Part shown: positions 1-13,290 of the stretch, piece after piece | Numbering within the stretch: position 1 is the first letter of the stretch | How the letters are laid out: every line of letters begins with the position of its first letter | Assembly: GCA_920105625.2 (NCBI GenBank) | Contig: OV050030.1 | Span: forward strand, 112,574,814-112,638,813 | Source: Clusia tigrina | Lineage: Eukaryota; Arthropoda; Insecta; Diptera; Clusiidae | Direction of reading: 5' to 3' | Length of the DNA: 64,000 bases | Translations under genes and position numbers: made by a program | Notes under the pieces: model-generated | Database searches by the model: none | What the model was told of the DNA's origin: nothing | What the model saw: the letters and a program-made list of their open reading frames with translations, nothing else

Positions 1-2839
1 GGCCATTTGAAGTTTTATCAGTGTTTTTGGAGTCAAGGGTAGCATAACTATGAGCGATAGTTTAAATTTAAAAGAGGTACGACTACTTTATTGTCACAAA
101 ATTTCAAGGTTTTATGGCGCTACAAAGTTACAAGCATTTGAATGTTGCAAACTGTGACAGGTATGAGACGCACCGTATAGAAGTTAGGGCCATTTGAAAT
201 TTTATCAGTGTTTGATTTGGGACTCTAGGGTAGCTTAGCTATGAGCGATAGCTTAAATTAAGAAGAGGCACGAGTACTTTATTGTCACAAAATTTCAAGG
301 TTTTATGACGCTCCAGTAAAAAGTTACAAGCATTTGATTGTTGCAAATTTGGATAGGTATAGGAAGCACCGTATATAAGTTAGGATGCACAGTATAGAAG
401 TGAGGGCCATTTGAAGTTTTATAAGTGTTTTATAATGGAGTTAAGGGTAGCATAGCTATGAGCGATAGCTTAAGTTCACAAGAGGCTCGAGTACTTTATT
501 GTCACAAAATTTCAAGGTTTTATGACGCTCCAGTAAAAAGTTACAAGCATTTGATTGTTGCAAACTTCGATAGGTATAGGACGCACCGTATATAAGTTAG
601 GACGCACCGTAAGGAAGTTAGGGCCATTTGATGTTTTATAAGTGTTTTATAATGGAGTCAAAGGTAGCATAGCTAAGAACGATAGCTTAAATTGACAAGA
701 GGAACGAGTACTTTATTGTCACAAAATTTCAAGATTTTATTACGCTCCAGTAAAAGGTTACAAGCATTTGAATGTTGCAAATCTTGATAGGTGTAGGACG
801 CACCGTATATAAGTTAGGACGCTCCGTATCGAAGTTAGGGCCATTTGAAGCTTTATAAGTGTTTTATATTGGAGTCAAGGGTAGCATAGCTACGAGCGAT
901 AGCTTAAACTGGTAAGAGGTACGAGTACTTTATTGTGACAAAATTTCAAGATTTTATTACGCTCCAGTAAAAAATTACAAGCATATGACTGTTGCAAACT
1001 TTGATAGGTGTAGGACGCACAGTATAGAAGTGAGGGCCATTTGAAGTTTTATCAGTGTTTGATTTGGGACTCAAGCATAGCTAAGACCGATAGCTTAAAT
1101 TGATAAGAGGCACGAGTACTTTATTGTCACAAAATTTCAAGATTTTATTACGCTCCAGTAAAAAGTTACAAGATTTGAATGTTCCAAACTTTGATAGATA
1201 TAGGACGCACCCAATAGTTAGGGCCATTTCAAGTTTTATCAGCGTTTGATTTGGGACTCAAGGGCAGGATAAATATGAGCGATAGCTTAAATTGACAAGA
1301 GGCACGAGTAGTTTATTGTCACAAAATTTCAAGATTTTACTACGCTCCAGTTAAAAGTTACAAGCGTTTGAATGTTGCAAACTTTGATATGTATAGCACG
1401 CACCGTATATAAGTTAGGATGCACCGTACAGAAGTTAGGGCCATTTGAAGTTTTATAAGTGTTTTGTAATGGAGTCAAGGGTAGCACAGCTATGAGCGAT
1501 AGCTTAAGTTCACAAGAGGCTCGAGTTCTTTATTGTCACAAAATTTAAAGATTTTATTCCGCTCCAGTAAAATTTACAAGCATTTAAATGTTGCAAACTT
1601 TGATAGGTATAGGACCCACCGTATAGAAGTTAGGGCCATTTGAAGTTTTATAAGTGTTTTATATTGGAGTCAAGGGTAGCATAGCTATGAGCGATAGATT
1701 AAACTGGCAAGAGGTACTAGTACTTCATAGTCAAAAAATTTCAAGATTTTATTACGCTCCAGTAAAAAGTTACAAGCATTTAAATGAAGCAAACTTTGAT
1801 AGGTGTAGGACGCACCGTATAGAAGTTAGGGCCATTTGAAGTTTTATCAGTGATTGATTTGGGACTCAAGGGTAACTTAGCTATGAGCGATAGCTTGAAT
1901 TAATAAGAGTCACGAGTACTTTATTGTCACAAAATTTCAAGGTTTTATGACGCTCCAGTAAAAAGTTACAAGCATTTGATTGTTCCAAACTTTGATAGGT
2001 ATAGGACGCACCGTATATAAGTTAGGACGCACCGTAAAGAAGTTAGGGCCATTTGTAGTTTTATAAGTGTTTTATAATGGAGTCAAAGGTAGCATAGCTA
2101 AGAACGATAGATTAAATTGACAAGAGGAACGAGTACTTTATTGTCACAAAATTTCAAGATTTTATTACGCTCCAGTAAAAGGTTACAAGCATTTGAATGT
2201 TGCAAATCTTGATAGGTGTAGGACGCACCGTGTAGAAGTTAGGGCAATTTGAAGTTTTATCAGTGTTTTGGGATTCAAGGGTAGCATAGCTATGAACGAT
2301 AGCTTAAATTGACAAGAGGCACGACTACTTTTTTGTCACAAATTTTCAAGATTTTATTACGCTCCAGTAAAAAGTTATAAACATTTTAATGTTGCAAACT
2401 TTAATAGGTATAGGACGCACCGTATAGAAGTTAGGGCCATTTGGAATATTTCAGTGTTTGATTTGGGACTCAAGGGAAACTTAGCTATGAGCGATAGCTT
2501 GAATTAATAAGAGTCACGAGTACTTTATTGTCACAAAATTTCAAGGTTTTATGACGCTCCATTAAAAAGTTACAAGCATTTGATTATTGCAAACTTTGAT
2601 AGGTATAGGACGCACCGTATATAAGTGAGGACGCACCGTAGAGAAGTTAGGGCCATTTGAAGTTTTATAAGTGTTTTATAATGGAGTCAAAGGTAGCATA
2701 GCTAAGAACGATAGCTTAAATTGACAAGAGGAACGAGTACTTTATTGTAAAAAATTTCAAGATTTTATTACGCTCCAGTAAAAGGTTACAAGCATTTGAA
2801 TGGTGCAAATCTTGATAGGTGTAGGACGCACCGTGTAGA

Positions 2840-3600
2840 AGTTAGGGCCATTTGAAGTTTTATAAATATTTTATATTGGAGTAAAGGGTATCAAAGCTAT
2901 GAGCGATAGCTTAAATTGACAAGAGGCACGAGTACTTTATTGTCACAAAACTTCAAGATTTTACTACGCTCCAGTAAAAAGTTACAAGCGTTTGAAAGTT
3001 GCAAAATTTGATAGGTATAGGACGCGCCGTATAGAAGTTCGGGCCATTTGAAGCTTTATCAGTGTTTGATTTGAGACTCAAAGGTAGCATAGCTATGAGC
3101 GATAGCTTAAATTGACAAGAGGCACGAGTACTTTATTGTCACAAAACTTCAAGATTTTATTACGCTCCAGTATAAAGTTACAAGCATTTAAATGTTGCAA
3201 ACTCTGATAGGTATAGGACCCACCGTATATAAGTTAGGACGCACCGTATAGAAGTTAGGACGCACCGGAAAGAAGTTAGGGCCATTTGAAGTTTTATAAG
3301 TGTTCTATAATGGAGTCAAAGGTAACATAGCTATGAACGATAGCTTAAATTGACAAGAGGAACGAGTACTTTATTGTCACAAAATTTCAAGATTTTATTA
3401 CGCTCCAGTAAAAGGTTACAAGCATTTGAATGTTGCAAACTTTGATAGGTATAGGAAGCACCGTATGGAAGTTAGGGCCATTTGAAATTTCATCAGTGTT
3501 TGATTTGGGACTCTAGGGTAGCATAGCTATGAGCGATACTTAAATTGACAAGAGGCACGAGTACTTTATTGTCACAAAATTTCAAGATTTTATTACGCTC
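2840..3600. repeat. Higher-order satellite block, copy a (offset 3076)
   Basis: This group of monomers recurs 3076 bp downstream (5916-6676). It shares private variants: the head ATAAATATTTTATATTGGAGTAAAG, the rare GACGCGCCGTATAGAAGTTCG joint, and a triple module containing ACCGGAAAGAAG. Extents are estimated by eye. Confidence 0.75.
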
Positions 3601-5915
3601 CAGTAAAAAATTACAAGCATTTGAATGTTGCAAACTTTGATAGGTATAGGAGGCAACGTCTATAAGCTAAGACGCACCGTATAGAAGTTAGGGCCATTTG
3701 AAGTTTTATAAGTGTTTTATATTGGAGTAAAGGGTATCAAAGCTATGAGCGATAGCTTAAATTGACAAGAGGCACGAGTACTTTATTGTCACAAAATTTC
3801 AAGATTTTACCACGCTTCAGTAAAAAGTTACAAGCGCTTGAAAGTTGCAAAATTTGATAGGTATAGGACGCACCGTATAGAAGTTAGGGCCATTTGAAAT
3901 TTTTTCAGTGTTTGATTTGGGACTCTAGGGTAGCATAGCTATGAGCGATAGCTTAAATTGACAAGAGGCACGAGTACTTTATTGTCACAAAATTTCAAGA
4001 TTTTATTACGCTCCAGTAAAAAATTACAAGCATTTGAATGTTGCAAACTTTGATAGGTATAGGAGGCAACGTCTATAAGTTAAGACGCACCGTATAGAAG
4101 TTAGGGCCATTTGAAGTTTTATAAGTGTTTTATATTGGAGTAAAGGGTATCAAAGCTACGAGCGATAGCTTAAACTGGCAAGAGGTACGAGTACTTTATT
4201 GTCACAAAATTTCAAGGTTTTATTATGCTCCAGTAAAAAGTTACAAGAATTTGAATGTTTGGGACTCAAGGGTAGCTTAGCTATGAGCGATAGCTTAAAT
4301 TAATAAGAGGCACGAGTACTTTATTGTCACAAAATTTCAAGGTTTTATGACGCTTCAGTAAAAAGTTACAAGCATTTGTTTGTTGCAAACTTTGATAGGT
4401 ATAGGACGCACCGTATATAAGTTAGGACGCACCGTAAAGAAGTTAGGGCCATTTGAAGTTTTATAAGTGTTCTATAATGGAGTCAAAGGTAGCATATTTA
4501 TGAACGATAGCTTAAATTGACAAGAGGAACGAGTTCTTTATTGTCAGAAAATTTCAAGATTTTATTACGCTCCAGTAAAAAGTTACAAGCATTTGAATGT
4601 TGCAAACTTTGATAGGTATAGGACGCACCGTATATAAGTTAGGATGCACCGTATAGAAGTTAGGGCCATTTGAAGTTTTATAAGTATTTTATAATGGAGT
4701 CAAGGGTAGCATAGCTATGAGCGATAGATTAAGTTCACAAGAGGCTCGAGTACTTTATTGTCACAATATTTCAAGATTTTACTACGCTCCAGTAATCAGT
4801 TACAAGCATTTAAATGTTGCAAACTTTTATAGGTATAGGACCCACTGTATATAAATTAGGACGCACCGTATAGAAGTTAGGGCCATTTGAAATTTTATAA
4901 GTGTTTTATATTGGAGTCAAGGGTAGCATAGCTACGAGCGATAGCTTAAACTGGCAAGAGGTACGAGTACTTTATTGTCAAAAATGTCAAGGTTTTATTA
5001 CGCTCCAGTGAAAAGTTAAAAGCATTTGATTGTTGCAAACTTTGATAGGTGTAGGACGAACCGTATTGAAGTTAGGGCCATTTGAAGTTTTATCAGTGTT
5101 TGATTTGGGACTCCAAGGTAGCATAGCTATGAGCGAATGCTTAAATTGACAAGAGGCACGAGTATTTTATTGTCACAAAATTTCAAGGTTTTATGACGCT
5201 CCAGTAAAAAGTTACAAGCATATGACTGTTGCAAACTTTGATATGTATAGGACGCACCGTATATAAGTTAGGATGCACCGTATAGAAGTTAGGGCCATTT
5301 GAAGTTTTATAAGTATTTTATAATGGAGTCAAGGGGAGCATAGCTATGAGCGATAGCTTAAGTTCACAAGAGGCTCGAGTACTTTATTGTCACAAAAGTT
5401 CAAGATTTTACTACGCTCCAGTAATCAGTTACAAGCATTTAAATGTTGCAAACTTTGATAGGTATAGGACCCACCGTATATAAGTTTCGACGCACCGTAT
5501 AGAAGTTAGGGCCATTTGAAGTTTTATAAGTGTTTTATATTGGAGTCAAGGGTAGCATAGCTACGAGAGATAGCTTAAACTGGCAAGAGGTACGAGTACT
5601 TTATTGTCAAAAATTTCAAGGTTTTATTACGCTCCAGTAAAAAGTTAAAAGCATTTGATTGTTGCAAACTTTGATAGGCATAGGACGCACTGTATAGAAG
5701 TTCGGGTCATTTGAAGCTTTATCAGTGTTTGATTTGGGACTCAAAGGTAGCATAGCTATGAGAGATAGCTTAAATTGACAAGAGGCACGAGTACTTTATT
5801 GTCACAAAATTTCAAGATTTTATTACGCTCCAGTAAAAAGTTACAAGCATTTGAATGTTGCAAACTTTGATAGGTATAGGAGGCAACGTATATAAGTTAG
5901 GACGCACCGTATAGA

Positions 5916-6676
5916 AGTTAGGGCCATTTGAAGTTTTATAAATATTTTATATTGGAGTAAAGGGTATCAAAGCTATGAACGATAGCTTAAATTGACAAGA
6001 GGCACGAGTACTTTATTGTCACAAAACTTCAAGATTTTACTACGCTCCAGTAAAAAGTTACAAGCGTTTGAAAGTTGCAAAATTTGATAGGTATAGGACG
6101 CGCCGTATAGAAGTTCGGGCCATTTGAAGCTTTATCAGTGTTTGATTTGGGACTCAAAGGTAGCATAGCTATGAGCGATAGCTTAAATTGACAAGAGGCA
6201 CGAGTACTTTATTGTCACAAAATTTCAAGATTTTATTACACTCCAGTATAAATTTACAAGCATTTAAATGTTGCAAACTCTGATAGGTATAGGACCCACC
6301 GTATATAAGTTAGGACGCACCGTATAGAAGTTAGGACGCACCGGAAAGAAGTTAGGGTCATTTGAAGTTTTATAAGTGTTCTATAATGGAGTCAAAGGTA
6401 ACATAGCTATGAACGATAGCTTAAATTGACAAGAGGAACGAGTACTTTATTGTCACAAAATTTCAAGATTTTATTACGCTATAGTAAAAGGTTACAAGCA
6501 TTTGAATGTTGCAAACTTTGATAGGTATAGGACGCACCGTATGGAAGTTAGGGCCATTTGAAATTTCATCAGTGTTTGATTTGGGACTCTAGGGTAGCAT
6601 AGCTATGAGCGATAGCTTAAATTGACAAGAGGCACGAGTACTTTATTGTCACAAAATTTCAAGATTTTACTACGCT
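5916..6676. repeat. Higher-order satellite block, copy b (offset 3076)
   Basis: This is the second copy of the block at 2840-3600, recognised by the same rare joints in the same order. The match ends near 6667, where the sequence switches to another monomer type seen near 3805, which suggests unequal exchange within the array. Confidence 0.75.
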
Positions 6677-9600
6677 TCAGTAAAAAGTTACAAGCGCTTG
6701 AAAGTTGCAAAATTTGATAGGTATAGGACGCACCGTATAGAAGTTAGGGCCATTTGAAATTTTATCAGTGTTTGATTTGGGACTCTAGGGTAGCATAGCT
6801 ATGAGCGATAGCTTAAATTGACAAGAGGCACGAGTTTTTTATTGTCACAAAATTTCAAGGTTTTATTATGCTCCAGTAAAAAGTTACAAGAATTTGAATG
6901 TTTGGGACTCAAGGGCAGCTTAGCTATGAGCGATAACTTAAATTAATAAGAGGCACGAGTACTTTATTGTCACAAAATTTCAAGGTTTTATTATGCTCCA
7001 GTAAAAAGTTACAAGAATTTTAATGTTTGGGACTCAAGGGTAGCTTAGCTATGAGCGATAACTTAAATTAATAAGAGGCACGAGTACTTTATTGTCACAA
7101 AATTTCAAGGTTTTATGACGCTTCAGTAAAAAGTTACAAGCATTTGTTTGTTGCAAACTTTGATAGGTATAGGACGCACCGTATATAAGTTAGGACGCAC
7201 CGTAAAGAAGTTGGGGCCATTTGAAGTTTTATAAGTGTTCTATAATGGAGTCAAAGGTAGCATATTTATGAACGATAGCTTAAATTGACAAGAGGAACGA
7301 GTTCTTTATTGTCAGAAAATTTCAAGATTTTATTACGCTCCAGTAAAAAGTTACAAGCATTTGAATGTTGCAAACTTTGATAGGTATAGGACGCACCGTA
7401 TATAAGTTAGGATGCACCGTATAGAAGTTAGGGCCATTTGAAGTTTTATAAGTATTTTATATTGGAGTCAAGGGTAGGATAGCTATGAGCGATAGATTAA
7501 GTTCACAAGAAGCTCGAGTACTTTATTGTCACAATATTACCAGATTTTACTACGCTCCAGTAATCAGTTACAAGCATTTAAATGTTGCGAACTTTGATAG
7601 GTATAGGACCCACTGTATATAAATTAGGACGCACCGTATAGAAGTTAGGGCCATTTGAAGTTTTATAAGTGTTTTATATTGGAGTCAAGGGTAGCATAGC
7701 TACGAGCGATAGCTTAAACTGGCAAGAGGTACGAGTACTTTATTGTCACAAAATTTCAAGGTTTTATTACGCTCCAGTAAAAAGTTAAAAGCATTTGATT
7801 GTTGCAAACTTTGATAGGCATAGGACGCACCGTATAGAAGTTCGGGCCATTTGAAGTTTTATCAGTGTTTGATTTGGGACTCAAAGGTAGCATAGCTATG
7901 ACCGATAGCTTAAATTGACAAGAGGCACGAGTACTTTATTGTCACAAAATTTCAAGATTTTATTACGCTCCAGTAACAAGTTACAAGCATTTAAATGTTG
8001 TAAACTTTGATAGGTGCAGGACGCACCGTATTGAAGTTAGGACGCACCGTATAGAAGTTAGGGCCATTTGAAGTTTTATAAGTGTTTTATATTGGAGTAA
8101 AGGGTATCAAAGCTATGAGCGATAGCTTAAATTAACAAGAGGCACGAGTACTTTATTGTCACAAAATTTCAAGATTTTACTACGCTCCAGTAAAAAGTTA
8201 CAAGCGTTTGAAAGTTGCAAAATTTGATAGTTATAGGACGCACCGTATAGAAGTTAGGGCTATTTGAAATTTTATCAGTGTTTGATTTGCGACTCAAGGG
8301 TAGCATAGTTATGAGCGATAGCTTAAATTAATAAGAGGCACGAGTACTTCATTGTCACAAAATTTCAAGGTTTTATGACGCTCCAGTAAAAAGTTACAAG
8401 CATTTGATTGTTGCAAACTTTGATAAGTATAGGACGCACCGTATAGAAGGTAGGGCCATTTGAAGCTTTATAAGTGTTTTATATTGGAGTCAAGGGTAGC
8501 ATAGCTATGAGCGATAGCTTAAATTGACAAGAGTCTCGAGTACTTTATTGTCAGAAAATTTCAAGATTTTATTACGCTCCAGTAACAAGTTACAAGCATT
8601 TAAATGTTGTAAACTTTGATAGGTGAGGACGCACCGTATTGAAGTTAGGGCCATTTGAAGTTTTATCAGTGTTTGATTTGGGACTCCAAGGTAGCATAGC
8701 TATGAGCGAATGCTTAAATTGACAAGAGGCACGAGTACTTTATTGTCACAAAATTTCAAGGTTTTATGACGCTCCAGTAAAAAGTGACAAGCATATGACT
8801 GTTGCAAACTTTGATAGGTATAGGACGCACCGCATATAAGTTAGGATGCACCGTATAGAAGTTAGGGCCATTTGAAGTTTTATAAGTATTTTATAATGGA
8901 GTCAAGGGTAGCATAGCTATGAGCGATAGCTTAAGTTCACAAGAGGCTCGAGTACTTTATTTCCACAAAATTTCAAGATTTTACTACGCTCCAGTAATCA
9001 GTTACAAGCATTTATATGTTGCAAACTTTGATAGGTATAGGACCCACTGTATATAAATTAGGACGCACCGTATAGAAGTTAGGGCCATTTGAAGTTTTAT
9101 AAGTGTTTTATATTGGAGTCAAGGGTAGCATAGCTACGAGCGATAGCTTAAACTGGCAAGAGGTACGAGTACTTTATTGTCACAAAATTTCAAGGTTTTA
9201 TTACGCTCCAGTAAAAAGTTAAAAGCATTTGATTGTTGCAAACTTTGATAGGCATAGGACGCACCGTATAGAAGTTCGGGCCATTTGAAGTTTTATCAGT
9301 GTTTGATTTGGGACTCAAAGGTAGCATAGCTATGAGCGATAGCTTAAATTGACAAGAGGCACGAGTACTTTATTGTCACAAAATTTCAAGGTTTTATGAC
9401 GCTCCAGTAAAAAGTTACAAGCATTTGATTGTTGCAAACTTTGATAGGTATAGGACGCACCGTATATAAGTTAGGACGCACCGTAAAGAAGTTAGGGCCA
9501 TTTGAAGTTTTATAAGTGTTTTATATCGGAGTAAAGGGTATCAAAGCTACGAGCGATAGCTTAAACTGGCAAGAGGTACGAGTACTTTATTGTCACAAAA

Positions 9601-12479
9601 TTTCAAGGTTTTATTATGCTCCAGTAAAAAGTTACAAGAATTTGCATGTTTGGGACTCAAGGGTAGCTTAGCTATGAGCGATAGCTTATATTAATAAGAG
9701 GCACGAGTACTTTATTGTCACAAAATTTCAAGGTTTTATGACGCTCCAGTAAAAAGTTACAAGCATTTGATTGTTGCAAACTTTGATAGGTATAGGACGC
9801 ACCGTATATAAGTTAGGACGCACCGTAAAGAAGTTAGGGCCATTTGAAGTTTTATAAGTGTTCTATAATGGAGTCAAAGGTAGCATAGTTATGAACGATA
9901 GCTTAAATTGACAAGAGGCACGAATACTTTATTGTCACAAAATTTTAAGGTTTTATGACGCTCCAGTAAAAAGTTACAAGCATTTGATTGTTGCAAACTT
10001 TGATAGGTATACGACACACCGTATAGAAGGTAGGGCCATTTGAAGCTTTATAAGTGTTTTATATTGGAGTCAAGGGTAACATAGCTATGAGCGATAGCTT
10101 AAATTGACAAGAGTCTCGAGTACTTTATTGTCAGAAAATTTCAAGATTTTATTACGCTCCAGTAAAAAGTTACAAGCATTTAAATGTTGTAAACTTTGAT
10201 AGGTGTAGGACGCACCGGATTGAAGTTAGGGCCATTTGAAGTTTTATCAGTGTTTGATTTGGGACTCCAAGGTAGCATAGCTATGAGCGAATGCTTAAAT
10301 TGACAAGAGGCACGAGTATTTTATTGCCACAAAATTTCAAGGTTTTATGACGCTCCAGTAAAAAGTGACAAGCATATGACTGTTGCAAACTTTGATAGGT
10401 ATAGGACGCACCGTATATAAGTTAGGATGCACCGTATAGAAGTTAGGGCCATTTGAAGTTTTATAAGTATTTTATAATGGAGTCAAGGGTAGCATAGCTA
10501 TGAGCGATAGCTTAAGTTCACAAGAGGCTCGAGTACTTTATTGTCACAAAATTTCAAGATTTTACTACGCTCCAGTAATCAGTTACAAGCATTTAAATGT
10601 TGCAAACTTTGATAGCTATAGGACCCACCGTATATAAGTTAGGACGCACCATATAGAAGTTAGGGCCATTTAAAATTTTATAAGTGTTTTATATTGGAGT
10701 CAAGGGTAGCATAGCGACGAGCGATAGCTTAAACTGGCAAGAGGTACGAGTACTTTATTGTAAAAAATTTCAAGGTTTTATTACGCTCCAGTAAAAAGTT
10801 AAAAGCATTTGATTGCTGCAAACTTTGATGGGCATAGGACGCACCGTATAGAAGTTCGGGCCATTTGAAGCTTTATCAGTGTTTGATTTGGGACTCAAAG
10901 GTAGCATAGCTATGAGCGATAGCTTAAATTGACAAGAGGCACGAGTACTTTATTGTCACAAAATTTCAAGATTTTATTACGCTCCAGTAAAAAGTTACAA
11001 GCATTTGAATGTTGCAAACTTTGATAGGTATAGGAGGCAACGTATATAAGTTAGGACGCACAGTATAGAAGTTAGGGCCATTTGAAGTTTTATAAGTGTT
11101 TTATATTGGAGTAACGGGTATCAAAGCTATGAGCGATAGCTTAAATTGACAAGAGGGACGAGTACTTTATTGTCACAAAATTTCAAGATTTTACTACGCT
11201 CCAGTAAAAAGTTACAAGCGTTTGAAAGTTGCAAAATTTGATAGGTATAGGACGCACCGTATAGAAGTTAGGGCCATTTGAAATTTTATCAGTGTTTGAT
11301 TTGCGACTCAAGGGTAGCATAGTTATGAGCGATAGCTTAAATTAATAAGAGGTACGAGTACTTTATTGTCACAAAATTTCAAGGTTTTATGACGCTCCAG
11401 TAAAAAGTTACAAGAATATGACTGTTGCAAATTTTGATAGGTATAGGACGCACCGTATATAAGTTAGGATGCACCGTATAGAAGTTAGGGCCATTTGAAG
11501 TTTTATAAGTGTTTTATAATGGAGTCAAGGGTAGCATAGCTACGAGCGATAGCTTAAACTGGCAAGAGGTACGAGTACTTTATTATCACAAAGTTTCAAG
11601 ATTTTATTACGCTCCAGTAAAAAGTTACAAGCATTTGAATGTTCCAAACTTTGATAGGTATAGGACGCACCGTATGGAAGTTAGGGCCATTTGAAATTTC
11701 ATCAGTGTTTGATTTGGGACTCTAGGGTAGCATAGCTATGAGCGATAGCTTAAATTAATAAGAGGTACGAGTACTTTATTGTCACCAAATTTTAAGATTT
11801 TATTACGCTCCAGTAAAAAGTTACAAGCATTTGAATGTTGCAAACTTTGATAGGTATAGGACACACCGTATATAAGTTAGGACGCACCGGAAACATGTTA
11901 GGGTCATTTGAAGTTTTATAAGTGTTCTATTATGGAGTCAAAGGTAACATAGCTATGAACGATAGCTTAAATTGACAAGAGGAACGAGAACTTTATTGTC
12001 ACAAAATTTCAAGATTTTATTACGTTCCAGTAAAAGGTTAGAAGCATTTGAATTTTGCAAACTTTGACAGGTATAGGACGCACCATATAGAAGTTAGGGC
12101 CATTTGAAATTTTATCAGTGTTTGATTTGGGACTCAAGGGTAGCTTAGCTATGAGCGATAGCTTAAATTGACAAGAGTCTCGAGTACTTTATTGTCACAA
12201 AATTTCAAGATTTTATTACGCTCCAGTAAAAAGCTACAAGAATTTGAATGTTCCAAACTTTGATAGGATAGGACGCACCGTATAGAAGTTAGGGCCATTT
12301 GAAGTTTTTTCAGTGTTTGATTTGGAACTCAAGGGCAGCACAGCTATGAGCGATAGCTTAAATTAATAAGAGGCACGAGGACTTTATTGTCACAAAATTT
12401 CAAGGTTTTATAACGCTCCAGTAAAAAGTTAAAAGCATTTGAATGTTGCAAAGTTTGATAGGTATAGGACGCACCGTAT

Positions 12480-13290
12480 GGAAGTTAGGGCCATTTGAAG
12501 CTATATCAGTGTTTGATTTGGGACTCAAGGGTAGCATAGCTATGAGCGATTGCTTAAATTGACAAGAGGCACGAGTACTTTATTGTCAGAAAATTTCAAG
12601 ATTTTATTACGCTCCAGTAAAAAGTTACAAGCATTTAAATTTCACAAACTTTGATAGGTGTAGGATACACCGTATAGAAGTTAGGGCCATTTGAAGTATA
12701 TCAGTGTTTGATTTGGGACTCAAGCATAGCTATGAGCGATAGCTTAAATTGATAAGAGGCACGAGTACTTTATTGTCACAAAATTTCAAGATTTTATTAC
12801 GCTTCAGTAAAAAGTTACAAGAATTTCAATGTTCCAAACTTTGATAGAGCTAGGACGCACCTTATAGAAGTTAGGGCCATTAGAAATTTTTTCAGTGTTT
12901 GCTTTGGGACTCAAGGGTAGCATAGTTATGAGCGATAGCTTAAATTAATAAGAGGTACTAGTACTTTATTGTCACAAAATTTCAAGGTTTTCTGACGCTC
13001 CAGTAAAAAGTTACAAGCATTTAAATGTTGCAAACTTTGATAGGTATAGGACGCACCGTATAGAAGTTAGGGCCATTTGAAATTTTATCAGTGTTTGATT
13101 TGGTGCTCAAAGGTAGCATAGCTATGAGCGATAGCTTAAATTGGCAAGAGGTACGAGTACTTTATTGTCACAAAATTTCAAGATTTTATTACGCTCCAGT
13201 AAAAAGTTACAAGCATTTGCATGTTCCAAACTTTGATAGGTATAGGACGCACCGTATAGAAGTTAGGGCCATTTGAAATTTTTCACTCTT
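12480..13290. repeat. Higher-order satellite block, copy a (offset 3769)
   Basis: Four monomers with private variants (the short head GGGACTCAAGCATAGC, GATAGAGCTAGGACGC, and the GATTTGGTGCTCAAAGG head) recur 3769 bp downstream at 16249-17059 with only a few differences. Confidence 0.8.

Noticed and set aside
1654..1839. 61-codon open frames recurring in the satellite (also near 11509, 13091, 13503, 16860, 18247)
   Set aside because: They are the same monomer read where the usual TGA or TAA after AAATT is TGG or otherwise open. They appear in a small minority of copies, cross the monomer boundary, and show no sign of selection on the protein.
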